A DNA stretch of 64,000 nt from Macrocystis pyrifera. Lineage: Eukaryota > Sar > Phaeophyceae > Laminariales > Laminariaceae. The notes beneath the pieces are model-generated. The model was given only the letters and a program-made list of their open reading frames with translations. It was not told the DNA's origin and searched no databases. The stretch's first letter is position 1, and every line of letters begins with the position of its first letter. Where the stretch lies: NCBI GenBank assembly GCA_031763025.1, contig JASSKH010000005.1:6605959-6669958 (forward strand), in the 5' to 3' direction. Of the stretch, positions 22,298 to 32,619 are shown piece after piece. The position numbers and the translations under genes were made by a program.

Positions 22298-23110
22298 ATG
22301 GCGGAATCGTCTTACAACGCGTTGAAAAAGACGCTCGAAACCGTGGGCCTGTGCAAGGATCAACGGGATTACCGAGAGTTGGCGGACAAGTTTCGTATGG
22401 CAGTGGGTCTCCATTCGCAGGAACTCCTGAAGATCCTCGACGGGGAAACGTGCCCCGAGGACGATGGGGTTGACGAACTGGAATAGCCGAAACAACTAGT
22501 TGCACTCTCTTATCTACTTCTCCACCGTCGAATCCGCCAACATCACCACGAAGCCTTTCCAAGGCAGGTCTGAGGGCGAAATGGGCGATGGGGCTGCAGC
22601 TTGGGCGGCCCTCAAGGAGCGTTTCGCCGGCCATACCAAGGAATCCCGGCGGGCCCTCAGGGAGCAGCTCCACACCGCCAAGCTCTGACATGGTCAGAAC
22701 GTCATCGACTTCCTGGCGATCATGGACGACCTCAAGCTTCGGCTCGACGACATGAGGGAGTCCACATCGAAGGAGACGTTCGAGGACCTGGTGTTGAATG
22801 ATCTCGTCCACTCGTCGGAGTACAGCTTCCTGCGGGACATGCACTACAGGCACCCGTTTCCAGGCGTGGAGGCGATGAAGCGAACCGCCGTCAACTACTT
22901 CATCGACGCACAGTCGAGGAAATCGTCGGGACCTGCGGTCTCAGGCCGTGGTGCGGCGATGGCCGCGACCAGCAACGACCGGTGCCACAACTGCAACGAG
23001 TACGGGCACTACCAGCGCGACTGCCCTGAACCGGCCAAGAAGAGCTGGTCGAAGCCGGGAAAGTCGAGTAGAAGAAAAAGGTCAAGAAGGGCGGCGGCGG
23101 AGACCCCTCT
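22298..23110 (+). pseudogene. E1 gag (capsid and first zinc knuckle), disrupted
   Basis: Gag starts at ATG 22298 (MAESSYNALKKTLETVG) and shifts frame near 22470. It continues through a copia gag region (YFSTVESANITTKPFQG; AAAWAALKERFAGHTKESRR) to a TGA stop at 22686-22688, then resumes in the same frame (NVIDFLAIMDDLKLRLDDM; FIDAQSRK). The nucleocapsid zinc knuckle CHNCNEYGHYQRDC (CX2CX4HX4C) is at about 22987-23028. Another frameshift follows near 23065. In an active element this protein would form virus-like particles and package RNA. Confidence 0.8.
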
Positions 23111-24145
23111 CCAAAGTGGTGCAGCTATCACAAGACCACCACTCACAGCGACAGCGAGTGCAAGGCGCAGCGAGAGATCCAGTCGCTGACTGCGCGCCTG
23201 GCGCTGCTACCGCCTCCGGGGCAAGGCAGCCTCGGCCACGTCTGGAACGCACACCTGGCCGCTCTTCCTCAACCACCGTCGGGGGCCGCTGGCTTCGCTC
23301 ACGTCGGGAGCGCCCCCATGGCTCTGCCTCCTCCGCAGACACAGAATAGCTTTGGCTACTCGTTCACCGCGATGGACGTGTCCCTGCCAGCGGCGGCCAC
23401 GCCATCTCCTGTGGCTCTCACCGCGGAGTCCGGTGCTATAACGGCGGAACCTGCGTCTGCTCCGGCGGCATCACTGCCGAACTACCGTCTACCCGATGGG
23501 GTCTTCCGAGCGCTCATGGCGAGCACTCCCGATCTGTCAGGTGGAGGTGGGCTTCTCACCGACGGCACCTATATTGAGATGTTAGTGGACAGCGGGGCAT
23601 CATCCAACTTCGTCGACCCGGAGCTGACCCCGGGACTGCTAGCCTCAATGCGGGACTATGAACCTCTACAGGTTCCTCACCAGATCGTCGCGGCTGGCCA
23701 GCACGTCCTGTACGGGGTAGCTGCGGGCACCATCAATGGCACCATTACCGATGACGGTGGGAACAAGCGGGACTTCTCCTTCCGTGCAATCATCGTACCG
23801 GGGCTGGGGACGAACCTCTTCTCCGTCTCCCTGGCCATGGTGGAGGGGATGGCTGCCCTGTTTTACCAAGACAAACCGCGGTTGGAGAAGGGCGACCTCG
23901 TTGTGCTGATGAAGACCCTGGGCGTCGCCGCAACGACCGGACAAATCATGTGCTCCATCGCTGTTGCGCTTGAAAACCGTGCTGGGATCTCCGTGAAGTC
24001 TAACGGTGCTGCCTTGAAGGTGGTTTCTGCTGATCTGTGGCACCGTCGCATGGGGCATGCCAACCGCAACAGCATGGAAGTTCTGCGGAAGATGCCGCAC
24101 AGCGGTGTTGAATACAACGATGATATGACGCCGTGCGACGCTTGA
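23111..24145 (+). CDS. E1 protease and truncated integrase N-terminus
   Basis: This open frame begins in the second zinc motif (KWCSYHKTTTHSDSEC) and runs without a stop to TGA 24143-24145. The first ATG in frame is 23318, but the frame is properly a continuation of gag-pol. The aspartic protease active site is MLVDSGASSNFVD at about 23580-23620. It is followed by a retropepsin-like domain (VAAGQHVLYGV; LGTNLFSVSLAM). The integrase zinc-binding start is LWHRRMGHANRNSMEVLRKM (24037-24096) and ends at TPCDA, just after the first Cys of the CC pair. The integrase core is absent because of the deletion junction at about 24145. Confidence 0.85.
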   Translation, partial: PKWCSYHKTTTHSDSECKAQREIQSLTARLALLPPPGQGSLGHVWNAHLAALPQPPSGAAGFAHVGSAPMALPPPQTQNSFGYSFTAMDVSLPAAATPSPVALTAESGAITAEPASAPAASLPNYRLPDGVFRALMASTPDLSGGGGLLTDGTYIEMLVDSGASSNFVDPELTPGLLASMRDYEPLQVPHQIVAAGQHVLYGVAAGTINGTITDDGGNKRDFSFRAIIVPGLGTNLFSVSLAMVEGMAALFYQDKPRLEKGDLVVLMKTLGVAATTGQIMCSIAVALENRAGISVKSNGAALKVVSADLWHRRMGHANRNSMEVLRKMPHSGVEYNDDMTPCDA

Positions 24146-24155
24146 ATTGAACATT

Positions 24156-24164
24156 GAGGGGGAG
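24156..24164 (+). promoter_or_regulatory. E1 polypurine tract
   Basis: GAGGGGGAG lies directly before the 3' LTR, in the position of a plus-strand priming tract. E2 (reversed) has GAGAGGGAG and E3 (reversed) GAGGGGGAG at the equivalent place. Confidence 0.8.
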
Positions 24165-24602
24165 TGTTATGGAAAAGTTAGCACATGACCATGTATGAGT
24201 CAATGTTCAAGTAGCACTGCTATTGTATCGTAGATCATAGTCTATGTACCGTTTCGGCATGTAGCGTATATTATGCGGAGGAATAGCAGCTATATCGTCT
24301 CTGCTCGTAGGACCGAGTATCTCACTCTCTGATGTGATCTCTACCCGGATCGTGATGGTATCCTAGCTGCCTGATCATCTCTGGAAGCTGCCGTCATCTG
24401 GACTCCTGCATTCCCTGTGGGTACATTTGTGTGTGTTGGCCATCTAAGCGCCAGTGTTTACGTGTTATCACGTCTTGTTCTTTCTACCGCACGCGAGTAT
24501 CTTACTCCCGGGGCCACCGCTTGCCCGGCGTCATCTCTCGGCTAACACCGAGGACACAGCCTCTGCCTACATTGTCAGGGTACAACGCAATTATCCATAA
24601 TA
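24165..24602 (+). repeat. E1 3' LTR
   Basis: 438 bp, TGTTATGG to CCATAATA, differing from the 5' LTR by scattered changes and a 3-bp length difference near its start. Divergence between the LTRs shows that the insertion is not brand new. Confidence 0.9.
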
Positions 24603-24785
24603 CTGGAGAACCAGGGAGATACGTTTTAGGGACGCACGCGCAAGAACGTCTATGAAAGAAACGTTCGAAGTGATATTCGAACCGGTGTCCTCCACAGCGT
24701 CAAATGTGAGCGTGTTACCTACTACTGGGCTATTGGGGTGAACGATCGATTGATTACCCAGCCCAAGGTAGTCCTTATCATAACA
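24603..24785 (-). repeat. SINE family 1, 5' part of the copy split by E1
   Basis: Continues the copy interrupted by E1: on the minus strand the tRNA-like head (ATAGCCCAGTAG as box A, GGTTCGAATATC as box B) is followed by the distal body up to CCTGGTTCTCC. It matches the tandem units at 25433-26370 in reverse orientation. Confidence 0.75.
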
Positions 24786-25432
24786 TGATGATGATGATGA
24801 AAGCCCCAAAAACGCGGCGGGATTCGGATTTTTGTATTTTTGCTGCTGGGCGCTGCCTCGCGACGCTGCTACGCTGTGCGCGCTGCCAGTTGCCGACCCT
24901 GGCTCTCTTTCCTCGCAGTGACCACGAGGGTATGCTGAGCGCACTGCCCAGGGAACAAACGAAACTGCTATCATCGCCTTTTAGTGAACTAAGTATCTCT
25001 TTTTTAGGTCGATCTGTGACGGCGACCTACATTTGCCGTCGGTTGCACGCTGCTGCTAGCAGCTGTAGGTCAACTCAAGGCAAGTGCACTCCGAGTGGTT
25101 GCCCTAAACGGTTGCTTGCTTTCATCGTCTGGTTGTATGGTTATTGCAATCCTGGGTTCCTATCTATGTGTATTGCTGGTTTATAAAAATGTCGATGCCA
25201 ATGCGTTGGTGTGAGTGTTCCCACGAGCTACGTGTGTATGTACGCGCACCACTTATCACGCTGAGCCTGCATCTATCTGCATCCAGTAACCAGTACGACG
25301 ACCGTCGCGACTACTCTTGCGGGCCATCATGGACACAATTGCGTCTACTACTGTAGCCCCACAGTATAAATATATATGCGAAGTATATGCATTGCAGCTA
25401 TTGCTGAACATCCCGTACGTAGTGGTTGTTAC
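24786..25432. other. Unassigned DNA
   Basis: A plus-strand frame (24785-25186) is open for 133 codons, starting in an ATG repeat, but shows no domain. GCTGCT-rich and ATATAT-rich patches are present. Confidence 0.4.
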
Positions 25433-26370
25433 AAGGATTACCCTGGGCTGGATAATCGATCGATATTTTACCCCTATAGCTCAGTAGGTACCACATTTGA
25501 CGTCGTCGGCAGGACACGGGTCGAATCTCACTTCGAATGTTTCGTCTTTAAAAAATGCTTGCACGTGCGTCCCCAAAAACGTGTCTCCCTGGTTCCCCAG
25601 GTATTGAAACGAAACGGATGGGTCAGCGTACGGCCGTACACGGCACCGCCGCCCCAAATATCCCGTCGTTCAGAGGGGGAGCGAGTGCTATAAGCATTGC
25701 CCTGGGCTGGGTAGTCGATCGATATTTTACGCCTATAGCTCAGTAGGTTACACCTTTACATCAAAGCGCTATAAAGATTAAACCCTGGGCTGGGTAATCG
25801 ATCGATAATATGTTACCCTTATAGCTCAGTAGGTAACACCTTCAGATTTGACATCGTAGAGAACACGGCTTCAAATCTCACTTTGAACGTTTCTTCTATA
25901 GAAGTGCTTGCGTACGTCCCTAAGAAAACATCTCCCTGGTTCCCCAGGTATTGAAACGAAGCGGGTAGGTCATCGCACGGCCGTACACGGCCGCCGTTCG
26001 GAGGGGGGCAGAGTGTTTTAAGGATTACCCCGGGATGGGCAATCGATCGATCTTTTATCCCTACAGCTTAGTAGGCTACACCTTCACATTTCAGCGTTAC
26101 AAGAATTACCCTGGGCTCAGCAATCGATCGATATTTTACCCCTATAGCTCAATAGGTTATACCTTCACATTTGGCGTTAACACGGGTTCGAACCTCACTT
26201 CGAACGTTTGTTTTACAGAAACGCTTGCGCATGCGTCCCTAAACACGTGTCTGCCTGGTTCCCCAGGTATCAATACATTGAAACGAAGCGGGTAGGTCAG
26301 CGTATGGCCGTATACGGTACCGACGCCCCAAAGATCTCGCCGTTCAGAGGAGGGGGTGGTGTTCTAAGAC
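25433..26370 (+). repeat. Tandem cluster of tRNA-derived SINE family 1
   Basis: Five head-to-tail units share the start ATTACCCTGGGCTGGGTAATCG. Three are long (about 250-270 bp: 25433-25695, 25776-26021, 26102-26370) and two are head-only (about 80 bp: 25696-25775, 26022-26101). Each long unit has RNA polymerase III promoter-like boxes at tRNA spacing. Unit 1 has TAGCTCAGTAGG (25477-25488) and GGGTCGAATCTC (25518-25529). Unit 3 has the same box A at 25822-25833 and a B-like box at 25867-25879. Unit 5 has TAGCTCAATAGG (26144-26155) and GGGTTCGAACCTC (26184-26196). A body ending CCCCAGGTATTGAAACGAAGCGG and AGAGGGGG follows. The tRNA origin follows from the boxes; retrotransposition is inference. 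Confidence 0.75.
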
Positions 26371-26622
26371 CCACTGGCTTGCCGTCGACGCCAAGCGCAG
26401 TAGAACCCTCGGACTATCATGGTAAGGCAATAGAATGCAGATATAGCTGAACTGGTCTGCAAGGCAGCTTCTGTTGTTCAGGAGGCTTCTTTTGTGTTGC
26501 TGTCGTATTCTTCCTCTTCATGATGAGAGATGGAAGGGAGCTGTCGAGAGTGATTCGATGGGGGCTTGATTCAAGGCATCAAGCCCACTCTGCTTCCCAT
26601 CTATTAACCCATTAGACGGTTA

Positions 26623-26627
26623 AATAC
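26623..26627. repeat. E2 target duplication, left copy
   Basis: AATAC, identical to 30068-30072 on the other side of E2. A perfect 5-bp duplication is typical of copia integration. Confidence 0.85.
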
Positions 26628-27066
26628 TGTTATAGATAATTGCGTTGTACCCTGACAATGTAGGCAGAGGCTGTGTCCTCGGTGTTAGCCGAGAGATGAC
26701 ACCGGGCAAACGGTGGCCCCGGGAGTAAGATACTCCCGTGCGGTAGAAAGAACAAGACGTGATAACACGTGAACACTGGCACTTAAATGGCCAACACACA
26801 CAGATGTGCTCCACAGATAATGCAGGAGTCCAGATGACGGCAGCTTCCAGAAATGAACAGGCAGCTAGGATACCATCACGATCCGGGTAGAGATCACATC
26901 AGAGAGTGAGATACTTGGTCCTACGAGCAGAGACGATACAGCTGCTGTTCCTCCGCATAATATACGGTACATGCCGAAACGGTACATAGACTATGATCTA
27001 CGATACAAGAGCAGTGATACTTGAACATTGACTCATACATGGTCATGTGCTAACATTTCCATAACA
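26628..27066 (-). repeat. E2 3' LTR
   Basis: 439 bp; read on the minus strand it starts TGTTATGG and ends CTATAACA, close to the perfect TGTTATGG/CCATAACA terminal inverted repeat. It is highly similar to E1's LTRs. Confidence 0.9.
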
Positions 27067-27075
27067 CTCCCTCTC
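27067..27075 (-). promoter_or_regulatory. E2 polypurine tract
   Basis: On the minus strand GAGAGGGAG lies directly before the 3' LTR, as in E1. Confidence 0.75.
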
Positions 27076-27479
27076 AATGTTCAATTCGATGATGAAAACA
27101 ATAAAGTCAAGAAAACAAATCAAGTCAGTGATAATAGAAGTGGTCAAGAAACAACTCCATTCAATGCAAGCAAGCAGTTCATTCGATGCGTTAGCGAGTA
27201 CAAATTATAACGATGTTTTCGTGCCCTATGTGCATACATTCGTGTGCTTGCAAAAGTACTCCTATCTTATGCTGCACAAACTAATTTTACCATAACCTTC
27301 AATCTTAATTGGCTCGTTCAACCAGTTATGGTGCGAGGCCGAATGTTGACTATTGAAATAGCAAGCTGATTCACACAAATAACAGATTCACAAACACAAA
27401 AACACTAAACACAATATTGATGACACAAACATATAAGATGTTGACGACGACGTTGACGTCAGAAGTCGCTGATGATGTC

Positions 27480-29095
27480 TAGTAGGTGCTGGAAGCGCGA
27501 CCTGGCAAATTATTTGTCCCAACGTCGGCGGGGTTGTCTTTGGTGGAGATTTAGTGAGTCGACATTGTCCCCTCGGTGACCATCTCGACGATGTAGAAGT
27601 AACGGAGTGCAATATGCTTGGTGCGAGAATTGTACGAACGGTTCCCGAGCGCATGCAGAGTTGCAGTGTTGTCGCAGTGAAACGGCATTTGAACGAACTG
27701 CTCCCCAAACCCTAGCTCCGTCAGCATGTTCATGCAGAACACGGCTTCCTTCATCGCGAGTGCCGATGCAACCAGCTCAGGTTCCATCGTGGACATGGCC
27801 GCTAGGCTTTGAAGACCAGACTTGAAGCTGATGGGAGCCCTGGCCAACATCATAATGTAGCACGACGTCGACTTGTCGTTGTCTGGGTTGTTAGCCCAGT
27901 TAGAGTCCGAGAAGGCCGTGAGCTCAAAGCCTCCCGTCTTGTACCCTATGCTGACGTCGGTGGATCCCGCCAGGTACCGCAGAATGTGCTTGACCGCCAC
28001 CATGTGCACTTTCGACGGATTCGACATAGCACGAGAGAGCTGACTCGAACAGTACATTATGTCATACCTGAGAACAGAGGCCAGGTACATAACCGTGCCT
28101 GCGATCGCTTGGTACCTCTGCTTCTCGTCGGCGTTCAGCAGTGTTTCCCCCGGCTGCTTGGTGGAGAGCTCAGGTCCGTGACCGGGGGTTAGCGTAGGCT
28201 TGAAGTTTGCGAAGCCGAACCGCTCCAGCGCGGACTTGGTGTAGTCCTCCTGGTCGATTTTGAGCGTCTTCTCCGCACGGTTGCGATTGACCTGCAGCCC
28301 AAGTACACGCGACACATCGCCCATGTCGGTCATCTTGAACCTGTCCATTAGCTGTGCCTTGATCTCCTCGATCACGTTCATGTTGCCACCAATCACGAGT
28401 AGATCGTCCACGTACAAGGTGAGGATGATGGTTACACCTTTATGCTGGTATATATAGATGCAGGTGTCGGACTTCAGCGGGATGAAACCGATGACCTTAA
28501 GGACGGGATCAATTGTGTGGAACCAGTTCCCGGCGCTCTGAGCTAGCCCGTAGAATCTTTTCTCCAGCCTCATGCCCAGAGGGTCTCCATCCTTGTCCTT
28601 GGTCTCAAAACCAGGCGGCTGTGCTACGAACACATCTTCCTCAATGTCCGCATATAGGAAAGCAGGTTTCACGTCCAGCTGAATTACTTGCAAGTCCAGC
28701 TCCGCAATTATGGCCAGTACCATTCAGATGCTCTGCAGTCGGCAAACCGGAGCGAACGTGTTGCCGCAGTCTAGGCCCGGAACCTGGTTCCAGCCTTAAG
28801 CTACGACCCGCGCTTTGTGTGAGTTGTCAGCCTTGCGCTTTAAAACCCACCTTGAGTTGATGACGTTCTGTCCCGGAGGAACAGAAGATCTCGGAACGAG
28901 CTTGTAGACTCTTAGTTCATTCAGAATAGTCATCTCCTTGTCCGCAACAGCTTCCCAAAGTGCGGTGTCCGGCAGCTTCATGGCTTCGTAGTACAATCTA
29001 GGAACTCCCGGCTGCGAAGTCTGCACGGCACACGCGTACTCCACGAACCGAGGCATGTCGTCCTTGTGGGCGACGTCCTGACACTCCCCCTTCGT
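27480..29095 (-). pseudogene. E2 reverse transcriptase-RNase H
   Basis: Copia-type RT/RNase H in a single frame, broken by stops. The N-terminal part is at 29095-28799 (LWEAVADKEMTILNELRVYK; INSRWVLKRKADNSHKARVVA). TAA at about 28798 (before GWNQVPG) and TGA at about 28726 (before MVLAIIAELDL) interrupt it. 28723-27551 is open for 390 codons with LDVKPAFLYADIEEDVFV, the catalytic YVDDLLV and the RNase H residues in FSDSNWANN, MEPELVA and HCDNTATLHALG. A final TAA splits MSTH from ISTKDNPADVGT near 27552. CAA-to-TAA and CGA-to-TGA changes would account for two of the stops. Confidence 0.88.
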
Positions 29096-29617
29096 GAAGT
29101 ACGCAAAACCGGTACGAGAAAGGTGGTCTTGGATGTAGACCGTACCTCGCGTGACGACGCACGCGCAGGTAACGTGATGCGATTCACGTTGTATTTATGA
29201 GGCTGCCGTAACGGATGCACCCAGCCTAGCCAGATCCTCACCCCTACACACGCTACTAAGTCGGCACCCAGCAGTTGAAAGGTATCTTGGACAGACTACG
29301 CCTCGCGATACGATACGCGCAGGCGATTTCGGGAAGTCAATTACACACACGCGGAGCACCAGAACGGTACTCTGCACATGCAAACCAACAACCCTGCACA
29401 ATTCTATCCGCCGAACGGAATCATCGCCTAGACGTTATGCTCCCGAATGACTTACACACAGCAGTAGCGTACCGAATGTGCAGCCGAGAACCCAAGTGAT
29501 CAGTCCGGATCCAACGGCAGCCAGGTTGACTCAACGTAGACCTCCAGCAGAAAGCTCACTCCGGCAGAAGAAGCCTCCGCAGAGAGGATGTGTGTGCACA
29601 CTACTCGCCAAACTCGA
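29096..29617 (-). other. E2 untranslated leader, truncated by deletion
   Basis: Matches the first part of the E1 leader (21420 to about 21930), up to CCACCTTTCTCGTACCG on the minus strand, where it fuses to RT-proximal coding sequence. The fusion point near 29103 is the deletion junction. Confidence 0.75.
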
Positions 29618-29628
29618 GGCTCATAACC
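29618..29628 (-). promoter_or_regulatory. E2 primer-binding site, half-tRNA-Met type
   Basis: The plus strand reads GGCTCATAACC, i.e. GGTTATGAGCC on the element strand, identical to E1 and immediately next to the 5' LTR. Confidence 0.75.
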
Positions 29629-30067
29629 TAATATGGATAATTGCGTTGTACCCTGACAATGCAGGCAGAGGCTGTGTCCTCGATGTTAATCGAGAGATGA
29701 CACCAGGCAAGCGGTGGCCCGGGGAGTAAGATACTCCCGTGCGGTAGAGAGAAGAAGACGTGGTAACCCGTAAACACTGGCACTTAGATGGCCAACACAC
29801 ACAGATGTACTCCACAGAGAATGCAGGAGTCCAGATGACGGCAGCTTCCAGAGATGAAAAGGCAGCTAGGATACCATCACGATCCGGGTAGAGATCACAT
29901 CAGAGAGTGAGATACTTGATCCTACGAACAGAGACGATACGGCTGCTATTCCTCCGTATAATATACGATACATGCCGAAACGGTACATAGACTATGATCT
30001 ACGATACAAGAGCAGTGCTACTTGAACATTGACTCGTACATGGTCATGTGCTCACATTTCCATAAAA
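29629..30067 (-). repeat. E2 5' LTR
   Basis: 439 bp; the internal edge is CCATATTA on the element strand, exactly as in E1's 5' LTR. The outer edge reads TTTTATGG instead of TGTTATGG, one base changed from the family start. It is followed by the AATAC duplication. Confidence 0.88.
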
Positions 30068-30072
30068 AATAC
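30068..30072. repeat. E2 target duplication, right copy
   Basis: AATAC, identical to 26623-26627. Confidence 0.85.
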
Positions 30073-31073
30073 GTTTGTCCGAGGAACTTTCCTCGGACGG
30101 TTGTCTGTTCTTCTCCTATCGGCTATTCTAACCTAAGGTACTGTAAGGGAAACTTCAGAGCCCCGGAAATACTCTTCGGGTGTTACAGGGGCTCCGATAC
30201 TGCGGTTATCCCGTGACCATTCTATAATTAGTCCAATACTACTCCATATCACAGAAGTATATGCTCTTCGTTGTTTAATCGTATCAGCTCACTCGCATAT
30301 ATGGTGGAAAAATAAAACATCAAACACGGCCGTACCAGCCAGGTATTATTACCGGTGTGCACGTATCTACTGCTGTACCATGACTGAAGATTTACACACC
30401 ACTCACGACGATTTTCTGAGCCAGGTATCTTCACATCAAGCGCGGTATACTCACGCGCATGTGACATACCAGTTGTGATGTGTTTTCAAGCAAAGAAATC
30501 ACCGAGACTCGAGGCTCCCATTTATAATGGGCGCATCGCTTTGAGTTTGCAATCTCCCTGCTGTCGAGAAAATCAGTCCGAGGGGAAAAAAAAACTGTTC
30601 GCGGCAGAGCCTGGAGCACCCGCGAGACGTAACACTATGTGATACACCAAGCGAGAACAACTCCCATCGATGATGTACGAGTAACGATGAATTTAATATT
30701 TGGAGTATTGTTTGTGTATTTCGTGGCGGGGCCGCCACCGCCCCAACAGTGGTGGGCGCGTCCGTAGTGACAAGGAATCGCGTGTATCGCAGTGCGATCA
30801 AGCTCTGCGGCGTAAAGTCAAGAAGCGAGTGCGTTGGAGGGGTTTGACGCTATTATTGTTGAGTGTATATGGATACATGACACCATCCTACCGTTAGTGG
30901 TGGTGGTCAATCGGCATACCCACGCCGTTTAGCATTGGGTCAAGGAAACGCTCCTACGCCGCGACAGATATCCGCAAAGATAAGGAATCGCATGTCCCAT
31001 ATTACATTCGAGCTCTGCGGCGGCGCAATTGAACCGAACGCCCTGATGTTTTTCAACGGTTAGTCTGCATGTC
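30073..31073. other. Unassigned DNA
   Basis: No gene recognised. A phrase of about 45 bp (AAGGAATCGC-TG, GAGCTCTGCGGCG and neighbours) occurs at about 30770-30815 and 30980-31025, suggesting an old duplication. Only short frames are present. Confidence 0.45.
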
Positions 31074-32193
31074 GTCCGAGCATGTCTGCATGGAGTACAA
31101 AAAAAACCTACACTGTTGGTCAATCGGTATGGGCGCGCCAGTCACAAGTTAATCAACATCAACAAATATTATAGCACGGAAAACCGGTAGAGAAACCCGT
31201 AAAAAATGTGTTTTGGACTTGGTTAACGACCTTTAGCGCGCCGTACGAACAAGCGAGTGCGTATTTGGAGTGTTTGTTGCCCGAGAATGTCTGCGTCGAC
31301 AGTGGAAATCACACATGTTGTTGATCAATCGATCTGGGCGCGCCGATCACAAGTTAAGCAACAGTACGAATATTATCCTACTGTGGGGCCAAGTGGTAGG
31401 GTTCGGGGGGTAAAATGATGAATGACCTTTAGCGCGCCGTACGAACAAGCGAGCGCGTATCTGGAGCTCTTCTTTCCCGAGAATGTTTGCGTGGAGCATG
31501 AAAAATGCACATGCCGTTGATCAATCGATCTAGGCGCGCCGGTCACAAGTTAATCAACAGTGCCATAGATTGTCCCACGGACAAATGGAAGAGTAAACGG
31601 TAAAACGTGTTTTCGACCTGGTTACCGACCTATGGCGGGCTGTACGAAACAACGAGTGCGTATTTGGAGTTATTGTCGCCGGACTATGTCCGCAGAGAGT
31701 ATAAAAATTTCACGCATGTTGTTGGTTAATCAATATGGGCGCACCGGTCACCAGTTAATCAACAGTGCCACAGATTATCCTACGGACAATTTGTAAGGTG
31801 TCGGGTAAAAAAAAACGTGTTTTCGACCGGTTTAATGACCATTAGCGCGCCATACGAACGAGCGAGCGCGTACTTAGAGCTCTTCTGGCCCCAGCATGTC
31901 TGCGTGGAGTATGAAAATCACACATATTGGTGACCAATCCACATGAGCGTGCTGGTCACAAGATAATCCACAATGTCGACTATTGTCCTACGAGCAACTG
32001 GTAGGGTAACCGGTAAATGCGTGTTTACGGCCTGGTTAACGACCTTTAGCGCGCCGTACGAACAAGTATTCGGAGCTCTTGCTACCCGAGAATGTCTGCG
32101 TGGAGAATGAAAAACACTCATGCTGCCGGTTTATATATATATGGACGCGCTGGTCATAAGTTAATCAACAGTGTCAACATTATTGTAGGGACA
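31074..32193 (-). repeat. Satellite array, reverse orientation (about 5 units)
   Basis: Tandem units of about 205-210 bp. On the plus strand they contain GTTAACGACCTTTAGCGCGC, CGTACGAACAAGCGAG, TTGGAGCTCTT, GAGCATGTCTGCGTGGAGTA, ATCGATATGGGCGCGCC, CACAAGTTAATCAACAGTG and a GGTAGGGTAA-CGGTAAAA segment. Units are diverged by perhaps 10-20%. The array is cut at 32193 by the E3 3' LTR. The same satellite is in the opposite orientation at 55255-57479 and again in this orientation at 60575-61152. Confidence 0.85.
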
Positions 32194-32610
32194 TATTATG
32201 GATATTGTGATGTACCCTGGCACGGTGGCTGAGAGGCTGTGTCGTCGACGTTAGTCGAGGTAATGACACGTCCGAGAGGGTAGCCTGGAATACGAGAGTC
32301 CTTCCACTGTGTGAAGAAGATGTTGAGATAGTGTAACACTGGCGCTTAGTTGGCCAACACACACAGATATAAGCCGCAGAGTATGCAGGAGCCCAGACGA
32401 TGGCTGCTTCCCAGAGCTGACCAGGACAGCTACGATCCACACGAAAGAGTTATCTACTCGGCAAGCAAGCAGAGTATTCTACGGAAGTAATTCCTCCGCG
32501 TACACATACGTACGTTACATTCGAACAGACACGTATGAGATCTACGATATATAAGAGCAGTGCTACTGAACATTGACTCATACAGGCTATGTGCTAACAT
32601 TTCCACAACA
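32194..32610 (-). repeat. E3 3' LTR
   Basis: 417 bp; the element strand reads TGTTGTGG to CCATAATA. It is about 94% identical by eye to the E5 LTR over the aligned part, which carries an extra segment of about 75 bp. It is clearly related to but distinct from family A LTRs (shared phrases TGTGTGTTGGCCA, GCGCCAGTGTTA). Confidence 0.88.
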
Positions 32611-32619
32611 CTCCCCCTC
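32611..32619 (-). promoter_or_regulatory. E3 polypurine tract
   Basis: On the element strand GAGGGGGAG directly precedes the 3' LTR, as in E1. Confidence 0.75.

Larger units (their letters stand above)
20974..24602 (+). mobile_element. Copia element E1 (family A), internally deleted
   Basis: A bounded Ty1/copia element of 3629 bp: 5' LTR, primer site, leader, gag, protease, start of integrase, polypurine tract, 3' LTR. The flanks are CTGGG (20969-20973) and CTGGA (24603-24607), a 5-bp target duplication with one change. Uninterrupted SINE copies elsewhere read CTGGGGAACC at this point, so the empty site is visible. The body ends within the integrase zinc finger and joins directly to the 3' untranslated end (GAATTGAACATTGAG). 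Most of integrase and all of RT/RNase H are therefore deleted. The element is non-autonomous, and gag itself has a stop and frameshifts. Confidence 0.9.
26628..30067 (-). mobile_element. Copia element E2 (family A), internally deleted
   Basis: A complete, bounded 3440-bp copia insertion on the minus strand, flanked by perfect AATAC duplications. It has two 439-bp LTRs, a tRNA-Met-type primer site, a leader, reverse transcriptase/RNase H and a polypurine tract. Leader sequence matching E1 stops at about 29103 and joins RT-proximal sequence (FTKGECQDVAHKDD), so gag, protease and integrase are deleted. It is the same LTR family as E1 and keeps the part of the genome that E1 lost. In-frame stops mean it is not active by itself. 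Confidence 0.92.
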
